From positions 1-64,000 of the forward strand of contig JAEXFD010000027.1 in the NCBI GenBank assembly GCA_023400405.1: 64,000 bases of DNA. Direction: 5' to 3'. Both the position numbers and the translations under genes were made by a program. This document shows, one piece after another, positions 16,989-24,682 of this stretch. The notes below the pieces were generated by a model. It was not told where the DNA came from, did no database searches, and saw only the letters and a program-made list of their open reading frames with translations. Source of the stretch: Pseudomonadota bacterium. GTDB lineage: Bacteria > Pseudomonadota > Alphaproteobacteria > Sphingomonadales > Sphingomonadaceae. Within the stretch, counting starts at the first letter, position 1. Every line of letters begins with the position of its first letter.

Positions 16989-17746
16989 CACCAGCCTCCC
17001 TGCATCGCGTCGCCCATCGCCCGGGCGAACACGGTGAGCATCGTGCCGAGCGTGGCGGCAGCGATGCTGAGGCCGAGCAGCAGGTTCAGCGGCTGGGCGA
17101 TGAAGAACACCTGGATCGCCGGGGCGACGCGCGCGGCCAGCGCCAGCGCCACGTTGAAGACGATGCCATAGATCATCAGCGGTGCCGCGAGACTGACCCC
17201 GAGGGTCATCGACCGGCTGATCGCCTCGATCGCGAGCCGGCCGAAATCGGCCATCGGCGGCAGCCCGCCGATCGGGAAATTCTGGTAGCTGTGGACGATC
17301 GCGCCGAGCCAGAGATGGTGGACCTGCATCCCCATGCAGACCAGCGCCGCGGCGATGCCGACGAATTTGGAGAGCAAGGGTGCCTGGCCGCTCTGCGCCG
17401 GATCGAAGATCACTGCGGACGAGAGGCCGGTCTGAAGCGAGATCAGCGATCCCGCCATCGATACGGCGAAGAACAGGATCTTCACGATCATTCCCATCGC
17501 CAGCCCGGTGACCAGCTCGCAGAACAGCGCGGCGGGAAGCAGTGCGCCGGCCTCGATCGCGGCGCGGGCCGGCGCGCCGACGATGCCGTACAGCGCGGCC
17601 GACATGGCGAAGGCGATCATGAGCCGGATGCGGCCGGGGATCGCGTCCTCGCCGAACACCGGCAGCAGCATCAGCACCGTGCCGACCCGCGCGAAGACCA
17701 GGAAGAAGGCGGAGACCTGGAGCGCCAGGTCGGGCGGCACGATCAT
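16988..17746 (-). CDS. fliR: Flagellar export gate protein FliR
   Basis: FliR is a core protein of the FliPQR export channel. The 252-residue product is highly hydrophobic with about six segments and family motifs such as FFLVFARVGTVLMLLPVFGE near the N-terminus and SLAAPLMIYGIVFNVALALAAR in the C-terminal part. It overlaps fliQ and flhB by four and three bases. Confidence 0.95.
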   Translation of the reverse strand: MIVPPDLALQVSAFFLVFARVGTVLMLLPVFGEDAIPGRIRLMIAFAMSAALYGIVGAPARAAIEAGALLPAALFCELVTGLAMGMIVKILFFAVSMAGSLISLQTGLSSAVIFDPAQSGQAPLLSKFVGIAAALVCMGMQVHHLWLGAIVHSYQNFPIGGLPPMADFGRLAIEAISRSMTLGVSLAAPLMIYGIVFNVALALAARVAPAIQVFFIAQPLNLLLGLSIAAATLGTMLTVFARAMGDAMQGGW

Positions 17747-18009
17747 CCGCCGGAGACGATCAGGTCGCTGATCTTGCCCATGAAATCGCCCAATGCCTGG
17801 CCGATCGTCGGCAGCATCAACAGGAGGACGAAACCCATGGCGAGCAGCTTGGGCACGAAGGTGAGGGTGGTCTCCTGGAGCTGCGTCAGCGCCTGGAACA
17901 GGCCGATCACCGTGCCGACGATCAGCGACGTGATCAGCAGCGGCCCCGCCACCGTGAGCACGAGCATCAGCGCGCTCTGCGCGAGCGCCATCACTTGGGC
18001 CGGCGCCAT
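17743..18009 (-). CDS. fliQ: Flagellar export gate protein FliQ
   Basis: FliQ is the small four-copy helix-hairpin protein of the FliPQR channel. The 88-residue product has two membrane helices separated by the conserved loop FQALTQLQETTLTFVPK. It lies three bases after fliE and overlaps fliR, so all are likely translated from one message. Confidence 0.95.
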   Translation of the reverse strand: MAPAQVMALAQSALMLVLTVAGPLLITSLIVGTVIGLFQALTQLQETTLTFVPKLLAMGFVLLLMLPTIGQALGDFMGKISDLIVSGG

Positions 18010-18012
18010 GGC

Positions 18013-18324
18013 TCAGATCTGCATGCGCATGATGTCGGTATAGGCGTTGACCACGCGGTCGCGCACCGCGACCATCGTGTCGAGCGCCGTCTCGGCTGCG
18101 CCGATCGCCGTCACCACGTCGATCAGGTCGCCCTTGCCGGCGACTTGCATCGCCGATGCCTTTTCGGCGGCGCGCATCTGATCGGCCGTGCCGGTAACCA
18201 GGCTTTCGACCATGCCGCCGAAGCCGCCGGCGGAAGCGGGGGCGCTCGCGCCGCCCGGCTTGGCGCCGCCGATGCCGGAGACGCGGCCATAGGCGGAGAG
18301 GGCGTCCAGGGCTCCGATGGACAT
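18013..18324 (-). CDS. fliE: MS-ring/rod junction protein FliE
   Basis: FliE joins the MS ring and export channel to the rod. The 103-residue product has a Gly/Ala-rich N-terminus and the family's C-terminal helices ending VAVRDRVVNAYTDIMRMQI, which resemble rod-protein D0 helices. It stands between flgC and fliQ, in the standard order. Confidence 0.93.
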   Translation of the reverse strand: MSIGALDALSAYGRVSGIGGAKPGGASAPASAGGFGGMVESLVTGTADQMRAAEKASAMQVAGKGDLIDVVTAIGAAETALDTMVAVRDRVVNAYTDIMRMQI

Positions 18325-18335
18325 GGCTGTTCCCC

Positions 18336-18743
18336 TTATTTCAGCAGGTCGATGGTGCGCATCGTCAGGCTCTTGGCGGCCTCGATGGCATTGAGATTGG
18401 CTTCGTAGCTGCGCTGCGCCGCCTTCATGTCGGCGCTTTCGATCAGGCCGTTGACGTTGGGCTTGAGGACATAGCCGTCCTTGTCCGCCGCCGGGTGGCC
18501 GGGCTGATAGACGCGGACGAAATCGCTCTTGTCGGTCTCGATCGACCGCAGCTTGACGCCGGTGCCGCCGGTGGCGCGGTCGACCTCGGCCGCGAAGCTG
18601 GCGATCCGGCGGCGATAGGGCGTGCCGCCGGCGGTGCTCGCCACCGAATCCTGGTTGGCCAGGTTTTCGGCGATCACCCGCATCCGCAGCGATTGCGCGC
18701 GCAGCCCCGACGAGGAGATGCCGAGCGACGTCTTGAGATCCAT
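18336..18743 (-). CDS. flgC: Flagellar basal-body rod protein FlgC
   Basis: FlgC is a proximal rod subunit. The 135-residue product starts MDLKTSLGISSSGLRAQS and has the rod signature RVIAENLANQDS, then GYVLKPNVNG and a C-terminal helix AQRSYEANLNAIEAAKSLTMRTIDLL. The ATG at 18743 has GAAGGGA upstream; a start at 18803 would include promoter sequence. It is the first gene of the fliE-fliQ-fliR-flhB unit and carries a CCTAGAAT box. Confidence 0.95.
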   Translation of the reverse strand: MDLKTSLGISSSGLRAQSLRMRVIAENLANQDSVASTAGGTPYRRRIASFAAEVDRATGGTGVKLRSIETDKSDFVRVYQPGHPAADKDGYVLKPNVNGLIESADMKAAQRSYEANLNAIEAAKSLTMRTIDLLK

Positions 18744-18780
18744 GTGCGTCCCTTCCGAAGCCCCGAGGGGCGTCTTCCCC

Positions 18781-18788
18781 ATTCTAGG
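18781..18788 (-). promoter_or_regulatory. CCTAGAAT box upstream of flgC
   Basis: The minus strand reads GCCTAGAATGGGGA, 38 bases before the flgC ATG. The variant CCTAGAATGGGG occurs again before flaF (33148). The box abuts the palindrome at 18787-18799. Confidence 0.5.
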
Positions 18789-18799
18789 CAAAAATTGCC
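18787..18799. promoter_or_regulatory. Palindrome resembling an FlbD site between flgC and the second fliN
   Basis: The sequence GGCAA-AAA-TTGCC has the same spacing (3 bases) and a similar half-site to CGGCAG-CTT-CTGCCG in the fliF promoter. It touches the flgC box and lies about 40 bases upstream of the plus-strand box, so a bound protein could control both directions. Confidence 0.4.
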
Positions 18800-18829
18800 G
18801 CACCGACCGGCTGGGGCGGAAAAAATGTT

Positions 18830-18837
18830 CCTATAAA
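18830..18837 (+). promoter_or_regulatory. CCTATAAA box upstream of the second fliN
   Basis: The plus strand reads TTCCTATAAATTTGG, 21 bases before the ATG at 18858, close to the AAAGGAG ribosome-binding site. The leader would be very short. Confidence 0.45.
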
Positions 18838-18857
18838 TTTGGGGAAAGGAGCGCCGA

Positions 18858-19094
18858 ATGCAGGTTCTAGAAGGCATCATGATCGATCTGTCGATCGTGC
18901 TCGGCTCGGCCAATGTGCCCATCCGCCAGATCCTCCAGATGAGCCGTGGCGCGATGATCGCGCTCGAATGCGGGCAGGACGATCCGACGCTGGTCTATGT
19001 GAACGACGAACTCGTCGCCAAGGGCCGCATCCTGGTCGATGGCGAAGTCATGTCGCTCGAAGTCACCGAGCTGGTGAAGAAGCAGCGCCACTGA
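18858..19094 (+). CDS. fliN: Second, short FliN-type switch protein
   Basis: The 78-residue product is a bare SpoA domain: LSIVLGSANVPIRQILQMSRG, then VYVNDELVAKGRILVDGEVM and LEVTELVK. It lacks the N-terminal extension of the FliN encoded at 4374-4727. The order fliN-fliO-fliP matches the standard fliMNOPQR arrangement, so this may be the canonical FliN and the other the Caulobacter-type copy. Both could also share the C-ring. It is preceded by AAAGGAG. The stop codon overlaps the fliO ATG (TGATG). Confidence 0.88.
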   Translation: MQVLEGIMIDLSIVLGSANVPIRQILQMSRGAMIALECGQDDPTLVYVNDELVAKGRILVDGEVMSLEVTELVKKQRH

Positions 19095-19531
19095 TGGACA
19101 TTCTGGCGATGCTGCGCAGCCTCGGCGCACTCGGGCTGGTGCTCGGGATGCTCGCGGGCGCGCTGTGGGTGGTGCGGCGCTACGACGTACGGCTCCCGGG
19201 CCGCGTTTCCGCGACCCGGCGCAAGCGCGTCGAATTGGTCGAGCGGCTGGCGATTGATGCCAAGCGTTCGATTGCGCTGATCCGCCGCGACGAGTGCGAG
19301 CACCTGATCCTGCTCGGCCCAGAAGGCCATGCCACGATCGAAACCGGGATCGCCGCGCCGCCGGCGCCTCCCGCGGACCGCGACGTGCCGCAAACCGCCC
19401 CATCGGCCGCCGGGCAGCCCTTCGGTCAGCTCGTCGAGTTCCCGCGTCCGGCGCCGCGCAAGCGCACCCGCGAGCCGCGCGACACCGCGCGCTGGAATCG
19501 CGCGGCGGTGCGCGAGGCGCTCAATGCGTAA
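19094..19531 (+). CDS. fliO: Flagellar biosynthesis protein FliO
   Basis: FliO assists assembly of the FliP ring. The 145-residue product has one N-terminal membrane helix (about 10-28), a basic cytoplasmic part with RRKRVELVERLAIDAKRSIAL and LILLGPEG typical of FliO, and a Pro/Arg-rich tail. Sequence conservation in the family is low, but position between fliN and fliP with overlaps on both sides supports the call. Confidence 0.87.
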   Translation: MDILAMLRSLGALGLVLGMLAGALWVVRRYDVRLPGRVSATRRKRVELVERLAIDAKRSIALIRRDECEHLILLGPEGHATIETGIAAPPAPPADRDVPQTAPSAAGQPFGQLVEFPRPAPRKRTREPRDTARWNRAAVREALNA

Positions 19532-20267
19532 GATCCTCGCCGCATCGGCGGCGCTGATGCTGTTCGTGCCGGTCGTGGCGCATGCCGCAGCCGCACAGGC
19601 ACCGGGCACGACGATCACGCTCGGCGGCGACGGGCCGCTGTCGGCACGGGCGATCCAGCTCGTGCTCATGCTCACCGTGCTCAGCCTCGCGCCGGGCCTG
19701 CTGATGACGGTGACCAGCTTCACGCGGATGGTCGTCGCGCTCTCGCTGCTGCGCACCGGCATCGGCGCGCCGGGCGTGCCGCCCAATCCGGTGGTGATCA
19801 GCCTGGCCCTGTTCCTGTCGATGTTCGTGATGGCGCCGACGTTCGAGAAGGCGTGGCACGACGGCGTCGATCCCTATACGAAAGGCAAGATCAGCGAGAC
19901 GGTCGCGTTCGAGCGCACCTCCGCGCCGTTCCGCACCTTCATGCTCGGCCAGGTCCGCGACAGCGACTTGAAGCTCTTCGCCGATCTCAGCGGCAAGCAT
20001 GTCGCGACGCGCGCCGATACGCCGCTCGCCACGCTGGCGCCGGCCTTCATGATCTCCGAGCTGCGCCGCGCCTTCGAAATCGGCTTCCTGCTGTTGCTGC
20101 CCTTCCTGGTGATCGACCTGGCGGTGTCCGCCGTCCTGATGGCGATGGGCATGATGATGCTGCCGCCGCCGACGATCGCGCTGCCGATGAAGATCATCTT
20201 CTTCGTGCTGGTCGATGGCTGGGCGCTGGTCGCCGGGTCGCTGGTCAAGAGCTTCGCGGTCGGCTGA
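19524..20267 (+). CDS. fliP: Flagellar export gate protein FliP
   Basis: FliP is the main pore-forming protein of the FliPQR channel. The 247-residue precursor has a cleavable signal peptide (ending AHAAAA) and family motifs: LVLMLTVLSLAPGLLMTVTSF cut after 20, PPNPVVISLALFLSMFVM, FMISELRRAFEIGFLLLLPF and the C-terminal PPPTIALPMKIIFFVLVDGW. The ATG at 19524 lies inside the end of fliO. It is followed by a strong terminator. Confidence 0.96.
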   Translation: MRKILAASAALMLFVPVVAHAAAAQAPGTTITLGGDGPLSARAIQLVLMLTVLSLAPGLLMTVTSFTRMVVALSLLRTGIGAPGVPPNPVVISLALFLSMFVMAPTFEKAWHDGVDPYTKGKISETVAFERTSAPFRTFMLGQVRDSDLKLFADLSGKHVATRADTPLATLAPAFMISELRRAFEIGFLLLLPFLVIDLAVSAVLMAMGMMMLPPPTIALPMKIIFFVLVDGWALVAGSLVKSFAVG

Positions 20268-20291
20268 CCAGGGAGGGTTTAGCGAAACGAA

Positions 20292-20325
20292 AAAGGGGCC
20301 CAGCCAAGTTCGGCTGGGCCCCTTT
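20292..20325. terminator. Bidirectional terminator between fliP and the PilZ gene
   Basis: AAAGGGGCCCAGCC pairs perfectly with GGCTGGGCCCCTTT around a six-base loop, with A-runs before and T-runs after. It can end transcription of both convergent units. Confidence 0.9.
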
Positions 20326-20346
20326 CTTTCGGGCTTGCTTGCGGCC

Positions 20347-20967
20347 TCAGTGCAGCGAGCCGCGATGCTCCAGCCAGGCGGCGAGCTCGCGATAGGAGAT
20401 CGTGTCGTGGAAGAAGAGGCCGGCCTTGTCTTCGCGGCTCCAGCGCGTCGTGCAGCGGCGCGGAGGCAGGCCCGGGATCGCCAGGATGACCTCGGCATTG
20501 GTGCGCGGCGGGTGCGCCATGCGGACGCAGGCGCCGCTCTGCGACACGTCTTCGACCGTGACGTCGATCATGCGGCCGAAGCTGTTGAGCTGGGCGGGGC
20601 ATTCGATCGCGAAGCGCGGCGAGCGCGGGCGCACCATCGCCCCGTTGCCGACGCGCATGTCGCTGAGCACGCGCTCGACGTCGATCGGCGCGTCGAACTG
20701 GACGCCGGCCCGCTCGCCTTCGCGCCACACGGCCTTGCCGACGAAGCGCTCTCCGCCACGCGGCTCGACCGACACCGGCACGCCAGGTGCGATCGGCGCC
20801 AGCGTCTCGATCATCATTCCGCCCTCCGAGAAGTTCCGGATCCGGCAGAGATGATCGTGGGCCGTGCCGCAGGAGAGACGCGCGACGAGCAGCGTCGTCA
20901 CCGTGCGCTCCGGCCGATCCGCCCAGATTCGCTCGATGTCCAAACTGCCGTGTAAGATCGCCTGCAT
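20347..20967 (-). CDS. Double PilZ-domain protein
   Basis: The 206-residue product contains two PilZ-like modules. The first (about 20-95) has RNFSEGGMMI and GKAVWREGERAGVQF. The second (about 110-200) has RSPRF, DVSQSGACVRM and TRWSREDKAGLFF. PilZ proteins bind cyclic di-GMP through an RxxxR and a D/NxSxxG motif; the second module keeps DVSQSG and Arg residues before it. It may tune swimming in response to c-di-GMP, as YcgR does. The ATG at 20967 follows GGAGGG and is preferred over 20979. It has its own CCTATAAT box downstream of fliL. Confidence 0.8.
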   Translation of the reverse strand: MQAILHGSLDIERIWADRPERTVTTLLVARLSCGTAHDHLCRIRNFSEGGMMIETLAPIAPGVPVSVEPRGGERFVGKAVWREGERAGVQFDAPIDVERVLSDMRVGNGAMVRPRSPRFAIECPAQLNSFGRMIDVTVEDVSQSGACVRMAHPPRTNAEVILAIPGLPPRRCTTRWSREDKAGLFFHDTISYRELAAWLEHRGSLH

Positions 20968-21006
20968 CTGTCCCTCCATGCCGGTCGGGGAAAATTCCCC
21001 ATCTTC

Positions 21007-21014
21007 ATTATAGG
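21007..21014 (-). promoter_or_regulatory. CCTATAAT box upstream of the PilZ gene
   Basis: The minus strand reads TCCTATAATGAA, identical over 12 bases to the fliK and fliF boxes, 39 bases before the PilZ ATG. The leader contains an inverted repeat GGGGAA-AA-TTCCCC at 20987-21000. Confidence 0.6.
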
Positions 21015-21062
21015 AGGGCGCGCTGCCGAGAGGCGCGCGCTAGGTATTGTCCCGTGAGCCGA

Positions 21063-21512
21063 TCAGGCCGGCGTCGCCTGCGTAATCGCGACCTTGCGCA
21101 CGACGCCGGGGCCGAACGCTTCGGCGGCGGCGGCCTCGACCACCTTGCGGAAGCCATCCAGGTTCGGCAGCTGGCCGTCCGGCCCCGCCGCAAGCGGCGT
21201 GCGGAAGGTGCGCATGTTGATCGCATGAAGCAGCAGCGGCAACCGCGCCGTGACCGAGGCGGATTGCTCCTCGGACACTTCGAGCTGGAGCTGAAACTGG
21301 GTGTAGCCGGCCAGCCGCCCGTCGGGGAACACGAGCGGCGCGAGCACCTTCTCGACCGCGACGAACGAGGGGGTCGGCTTCGCCGCATCGGCGGAGCTGC
21401 TGCCGCCGCCGGCCGGGCGCGGGCCCATCAGCATCATCGCGCCCAGTGCCGCACCACCGCCAAGGCCGAGCCCGGCAAGCAGGATCACGAGCAGGAACAG
21501 CAGCTTCTTCAT
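21063..21512 (-). CDS. fliL: FliL-like basal-body-associated protein
   Basis: FliL surrounds and supports the stator. The 149-residue product has one N-terminal membrane helix (about 3-30), a short linker and a periplasmic domain with the FliL pattern: FVAVEKVLAPLVFPDGRLAG, a QFQLQLEV strand, and a C-terminal LDGFRKVVEAAAAEAFGPG. The ATG at 21512 is chosen because the signal-anchor starts there (MKKLLFLLVILL). It follows motB by ten bases as the last gene of the chemotaxis/motor operon. Confidence 0.8.
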   Translation of the reverse strand: MKKLLFLLVILLAGLGLGGGAALGAMMLMGPRPAGGGSSSADAAKPTPSFVAVEKVLAPLVFPDGRLAGYTQFQLQLEVSEEQSASVTARLPLLLHAINMRTFRTPLAAGPDGQLPNLDGFRKVVEAAAAEAFGPGVVRKVAITQATPA

Positions 21513-21522
21513 CACGCTTCCT

Positions 21523-22374
21523 TCAAAACTTGAAGCTGCTGTCGGTGGGCAGCGACGATGCCTGCGCCTTGAGCACGATTGTGATCCGCCGGTTTTCGGC
21601 GCGGTCGGGCTGGTCGGGATAGACCGGCCGCGTTCCGCCCATCGCAATCACTTCGGCGAAGCGATCCGGCGAAAGGCCCATGCCGATCAGCGCCGAGCGG
21701 GCGGCGAGGGCCCGCGTGCCGGAGAGCTGCCAATTGGCGTCGCTCTGGCCGCCGCTGCCGTCGGTATGGCCCTCGATCGCGATCTGCGAGCCCGAGGCGG
21801 CGAGCTTGTCGGCCACCTTGGCGAGCAGCCCGCGCGCATAGGGATTGAGCTCGGCGGTGCCCGATCGGAACATCGATTGCTTGTCGGTGTCCATCAGCGT
21901 GATGCGCAGGCCGTTCGCGTCCGACTGCACATCGACATTCTTCTTGCCCTGGGAATCGCGCGGCATGGAATCGAGCGCGACCTGGAGTTCGGTCGCGACG
22001 ACGCGCAGCGAGGCGTCCGGGATATTGGCCGATCCCCCGCGCGCGCTGCCCACGGTTGCGGCATCGCTGGTCGGCGTGCCGTTTGCCTTGGTCGTCTGGG
22101 TCGCTGCCTTGCGCGCGGCTCCGCCGGCCCCCGCGGCGGTGCCCTGAACCGGCGTGGAGGGGGCATTGTCCGCGACGCTGGGCGAGAAATACTGGGCGAG
22201 GCCCTTCAGCCGCGCCTTGTCGGGGTTGGAGATCAGCCAGAGCAGCATGAAGAAGGCCATCATTGCCGTCACGAAATCGGCATAGGCGACCTTCCAGGCG
22301 CCACCATGATGCCCGCCTGCGACCTTCTTGACCTTCTTGATGATGATCGGCCGATCGTTCCCCCCGCCGGCCAC
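21523..22374 (-). CDS. motB: Flagellar stator protein MotB
   Basis: MotB anchors the stator to peptidoglycan and carries the ion-binding Asp. The 283-residue product has WKVAYADFVTAMMAFFMLLW with Asp33 at the usual place, a Thr/Ala/Gly-rich linker and a C-terminal OmpA-like domain (IAIEGHTDGSGG, then DQPDRAENRRITIVL). The start is GTG at 22374, one base after the upstream stop codon. Its partner motA is 6.5 kb away at the head of the same operon. Confidence 0.96.
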   Translation of the reverse strand: MAGGGNDRPIIIKKVKKVAGGHHGGAWKVAYADFVTAMMAFFMLLWLISNPDKARLKGLAQYFSPSVADNAPSTPVQGTAAGAGGAARKAATQTTKANGTPTSDAATVGSARGGSANIPDASLRVVATELQVALDSMPRDSQGKKNVDVQSDANGLRITLMDTDKQSMFRSGTAELNPYARGLLAKVADKLAASGSQIAIEGHTDGSGGQSDANWQLSGTRALAARSALIGMGLSPDRFAEVIAMGGTRPVYPDQPDRAENRRITIVLKAQASSLPTDSSFKF

Positions 22375-22375
22375 G

Positions 22376-22711
22376 TCAATGCGCCCCTAGTGCCGCCCGA
22401 AGTCGTTCCTGCACCGCACCGAGACGGACATGGCTGATCGCGCTCAGCGAATCCTCGCCGCCGGCGATCCGCTCGAGCAGATTCACGCACTCATCGGCAT
22501 GCTGGATCAGGTAGTCGAAAGACTGGAGTGATTCGAGGTAGTTGGTCGCGAAATGCTCGTCGCAGACCAGCACTTCGGCCAGCTTTTCCAGCATCTCGCG
22601 CATTTCGGTGATCTCGCGTGCGATCACCGTGTGGAGCACGCCCGAAAAGGGGTCGAATCCGGGCACCGGGCCGGGCGTTCCGGTCTGGCCGGGAAGGGGC
22701 AGGTACGACAT
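22376..22711 (-). CDS. Hypothetical protein between cheD and motB
   Basis: I do not recognise this 111-residue protein. It has a Pro/Gly-rich start (MSYLPLPGQTGTPG) and a long helical body rich in Glu and Leu (TEMREMLEKLAEVLVCDEHF, then LESLQSFDYLIQHADECVNLLERIAGG). There is no membrane segment or signal. The ATG overlaps the cheD stop codon (TGATG), and the stop codon is one base before motB, so it is made with chemotaxis and motor proteins. A soluble helical adaptor in chemotaxis or stator assembly would fit, by analogy with the small cheE/cheU-type genes of Caulobacter. Confidence 0.7.
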   Translation of the reverse strand: MSYLPLPGQTGTPGPVPGFDPFSGVLHTVIAREITEMREMLEKLAEVLVCDEHFATNYLESLQSFDYLIQHADECVNLLERIAGGEDSLSAISHVRLGAVQERLRAALGAH

Positions 22712-23259
22712 CAGAACAGCTCCAGTTCGCCGTCGGCGGGAGGGGCCGCGGGCTTGGGGGCGGGTTTGTGCTCGACGCGCTCGACGCGTTCGGCCGCGGC
22801 GCGATCCTCGACATGGGTGCACCGGCTGCGCCCGTCATGCGGCAGGAACTCCACCTTGCGGGCGGCCCGTCCGCCGAGGTCGCAATGGCCGATGGCAATG
22901 CCTTCGTCCTGCATGAAGCGGCGGGCGAACTCGGCATTGGAAGAGCCGATCGAGCCCAGGCCAGCGACGATGTTGGCGCCGCCGTAGAGATGGGCCTGGA
23001 GCCGGCTTCGCTGCGCGCCCTTCTTCATCATGCCGTTGATCAGCAGCTCCATGGCATGGACGCCGTAGCGCGACATCTCCGATGCGGCGACGCGGTGGTC
23101 CGAGCCCGGTTCGCCGAGCAGGAAGTGGTTCATACCGCCGACCTTCGCCGCGGGATCGTAGAGGCAGACCGCGACGCAGCTGCCGAGAAGGGTCGAGATC
23201 ATGACGTGGGGTTCGGACACCACCGCATTTTCACCCTGGACGATGGATATCCGCCGCAT
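22711..23259 (-). CDS. cheD: Chemoreceptor glutamine deamidase CheD
   Basis: CheD deamidates specific Gln residues of chemoreceptors. The 182-residue product shows the conserved STLLGSCVAVCLYD with the catalytic Cys, GGMNHFLLGEPG with the His, and YGGANIV. Its C-terminal tail (about 145-182) is charged and Pro-rich beyond the usual domain. The ATG overlaps the cheY stop codon. Confidence 0.95.
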   Translation of the reverse strand: MRRISIVQGENAVVSEPHVMISTLLGSCVAVCLYDPAAKVGGMNHFLLGEPGSDHRVAASEMSRYGVHAMELLINGMMKKGAQRSRLQAHLYGGANIVAGLGSIGSSNAEFARRFMQDEGIAIGHCDLGGRAARKVEFLPHDGRSRCTHVEDRAAAERVERVEHKPAPKPAAPPADGELELF

Positions 23260-23648
23260 CACGTCAACTCGCCGAAGACACGCTCGATCTTCTCCTTCAG
23301 CGCCGCCGGCGCGAAGGGCTTCACGACGTAATTGTTGACCCCGAGCGCTGCCGCCTTCTGGACCACTTCGCGGTCCGAGGAGCCGGTCAGCATGATGAAC
23401 ACCGTCTTGCCGATCACGGGATCGGCGCGGACGGCTTCCAGGAACTGGAGCCCGTCCATCTCGGGCATGTTGTAGTCGGAGATGATCAGGTGGACACGAT
23501 CGGCCTTGACCGCCGAAAGCGCCTCGGGCGCGCTCGGCTTGTCGCGAACGTCCTTGAACCCCAGGTCCTGCAGCGCGCGACGGATCATCGCCCGCATGCT
23601 GGTCTGGTCGTCCACCACCATCACCTTGATCTGCGCTGCGGCAGGCAT
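23259..23648 (-). CDS. cheY: CheY response regulator (copy after cheB)
   Basis: The 129-residue single receiver domain has the acidic pair in VMVVDDQTSMRAM, the phosphorylation Asp in IISDYNMPEMDGLQFL, the Thr in IMLTGSSD and the Lys in YVVKPF. It probably binds the motor switch or serves as a phosphate sink. It overlaps cheB and cheD by TGATG. A second CheY is encoded at 28240. Confidence 0.95.
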   Translation of the reverse strand: MPAAAQIKVMVVDDQTSMRAMIRRALQDLGFKDVRDKPSAPEALSAVKADRVHLIISDYNMPEMDGLQFLEAVRADPVIGKTVFIMLTGSSDREVVQKAAALGVNNYVVKPFAPAALKEKIERVFGELT

Positions 23649-24682
23649 CAGACGCTCCCCACTTTTTCGCGGCACGCCTTGAGGATCGCCTCGGGCATGG
23701 CCGACAGACCAACTTCCTTTTCCACCGCACCCAATTCCTTGGCTGCGCGCGGCATTCCCCAGACGACGCAGGTTTCGCGCGTCTGGCCGAGCGTGCGGGC
23801 GCCGGCCCGCCGCATCGCCAAGAGTCCTTCGGCGCCGTCCTGGCCCATGCCGGTCAGGATCGCGCCGACCGCCGAGGGGCCGATGGCCGCCACCGATCGG
23901 AACAGCATGTCCACCGAAGGACGGTGGCCGGTGACGAGATCGCCTTGGTAGAGCTTGATGCGGCCCTGGACCCCGCCAGTGAGGACCATGTGCCGTTCCC
24001 CCCCAGGAGCAATATAGACGGTTCCAGGCTCGACCTGCATTCCGTCGACGGCTTCGACGACTTTCACCCGGCAGTCGCCGTCGAGGCGGTGCGCAAAGCT
24101 GTTGGTGAAGGCCGCCGGCATGTGCTGGACGATCAGCACCGGCGGGCAATCGGCCGGGAGCGTCGGCAGGAGCGAGAACAGCGCCTCGACGCCGCCCGTG
24201 GACGAGCCGATCGCGATCAGCTTGCCGCTGGTGCCGCCGCCCGTGCTGGGCTGCTGGGGCAGGCGCTGGGGACCCGCACGGGCAACCGATCGCGCCGCGG
24301 ACTTCACCTTCTCGCAGAGCGTCCCTGCGTCGCGCTCGATGTCCTCCGGGGTTCCCGACGGCTTGGTGACGTAATCGACCGCGCCGAGCCGCAAGGCCTC
24401 GATCGTCACCGCCGCGCCGCGCGCGGTGAGCGTCGAGCACATGACGACCGGCATCGGCCTCAGGCGCATGATGCGTTCGAGGAACGAGAGGCCGTCCATG
24501 CCCGGCATCTCGACATCGAGCGTGATGACGTCGGGGTTGAGCTGCTTGATCATTTCCCGCGCCGCAAACGGCTCGGGTGCCATGCCGACCACTTCGATCT
24601 CGGGATCGGCGGACAGCATTCGATTCAGGGTTGCGCGAATCGAGGCGCTGTCGTCGACGATCAGGGTACGGACGCGGGTCAT
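23648..24682 (-). CDS. cheB: Chemotaxis methylesterase CheB
   Basis: CheB removes methyl groups from chemoreceptors when phosphorylated by CheA. The 344-residue protein has an N-terminal receiver (VDDSAS; phosphorylation Asp in ITLDVEMPGMDGL), a linker near 125-160 and the esterase domain with the Ser in IGSSTGGVEAL, His in VQHMPAAFT and Asp in TGMGQDGAEGL. The ATG at 24682 overlaps the end of cheR. Confidence 0.96.
   Translation of the reverse strand: MTRVRTLIVDDSASIRATLNRMLSADPEIEVVGMAPEPFAAREMIKQLNPDVITLDVEMPGMDGLSFLERIMRLRPMPVVMCSTLTARGAAVTIEALRLGAVDYVTKPSGTPEDIERDAGTLCEKVKSAARSVARAGPQRLPQQPSTGGGTSGKLIAIGSSTGGVEALFSLLPTLPADCPPVLIVQHMPAAFTNSFAHRLDGDCRVKVVEAVDGMQVEPGTVYIAPGGERHMVLTGGVQGRIKLYQGDLVTGHRPSVDMLFRSVAAIGPSAVGAILTGMGQDGAEGLLAMRRAGARTLGQTRETCVVWGMPRAAKELGAVEKEVGLSAMPEAILKACREKVGSV

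Noticed and set aside
18781..18860. Sigma-54 -24/-12 promoter between flgC and fliN-2
   Set aside because: GG and GC doublets occur (GGCAATTTTTGC on the minus strand) but are eight bases apart instead of ten; no good match was seen at the other flagellar promoters either.
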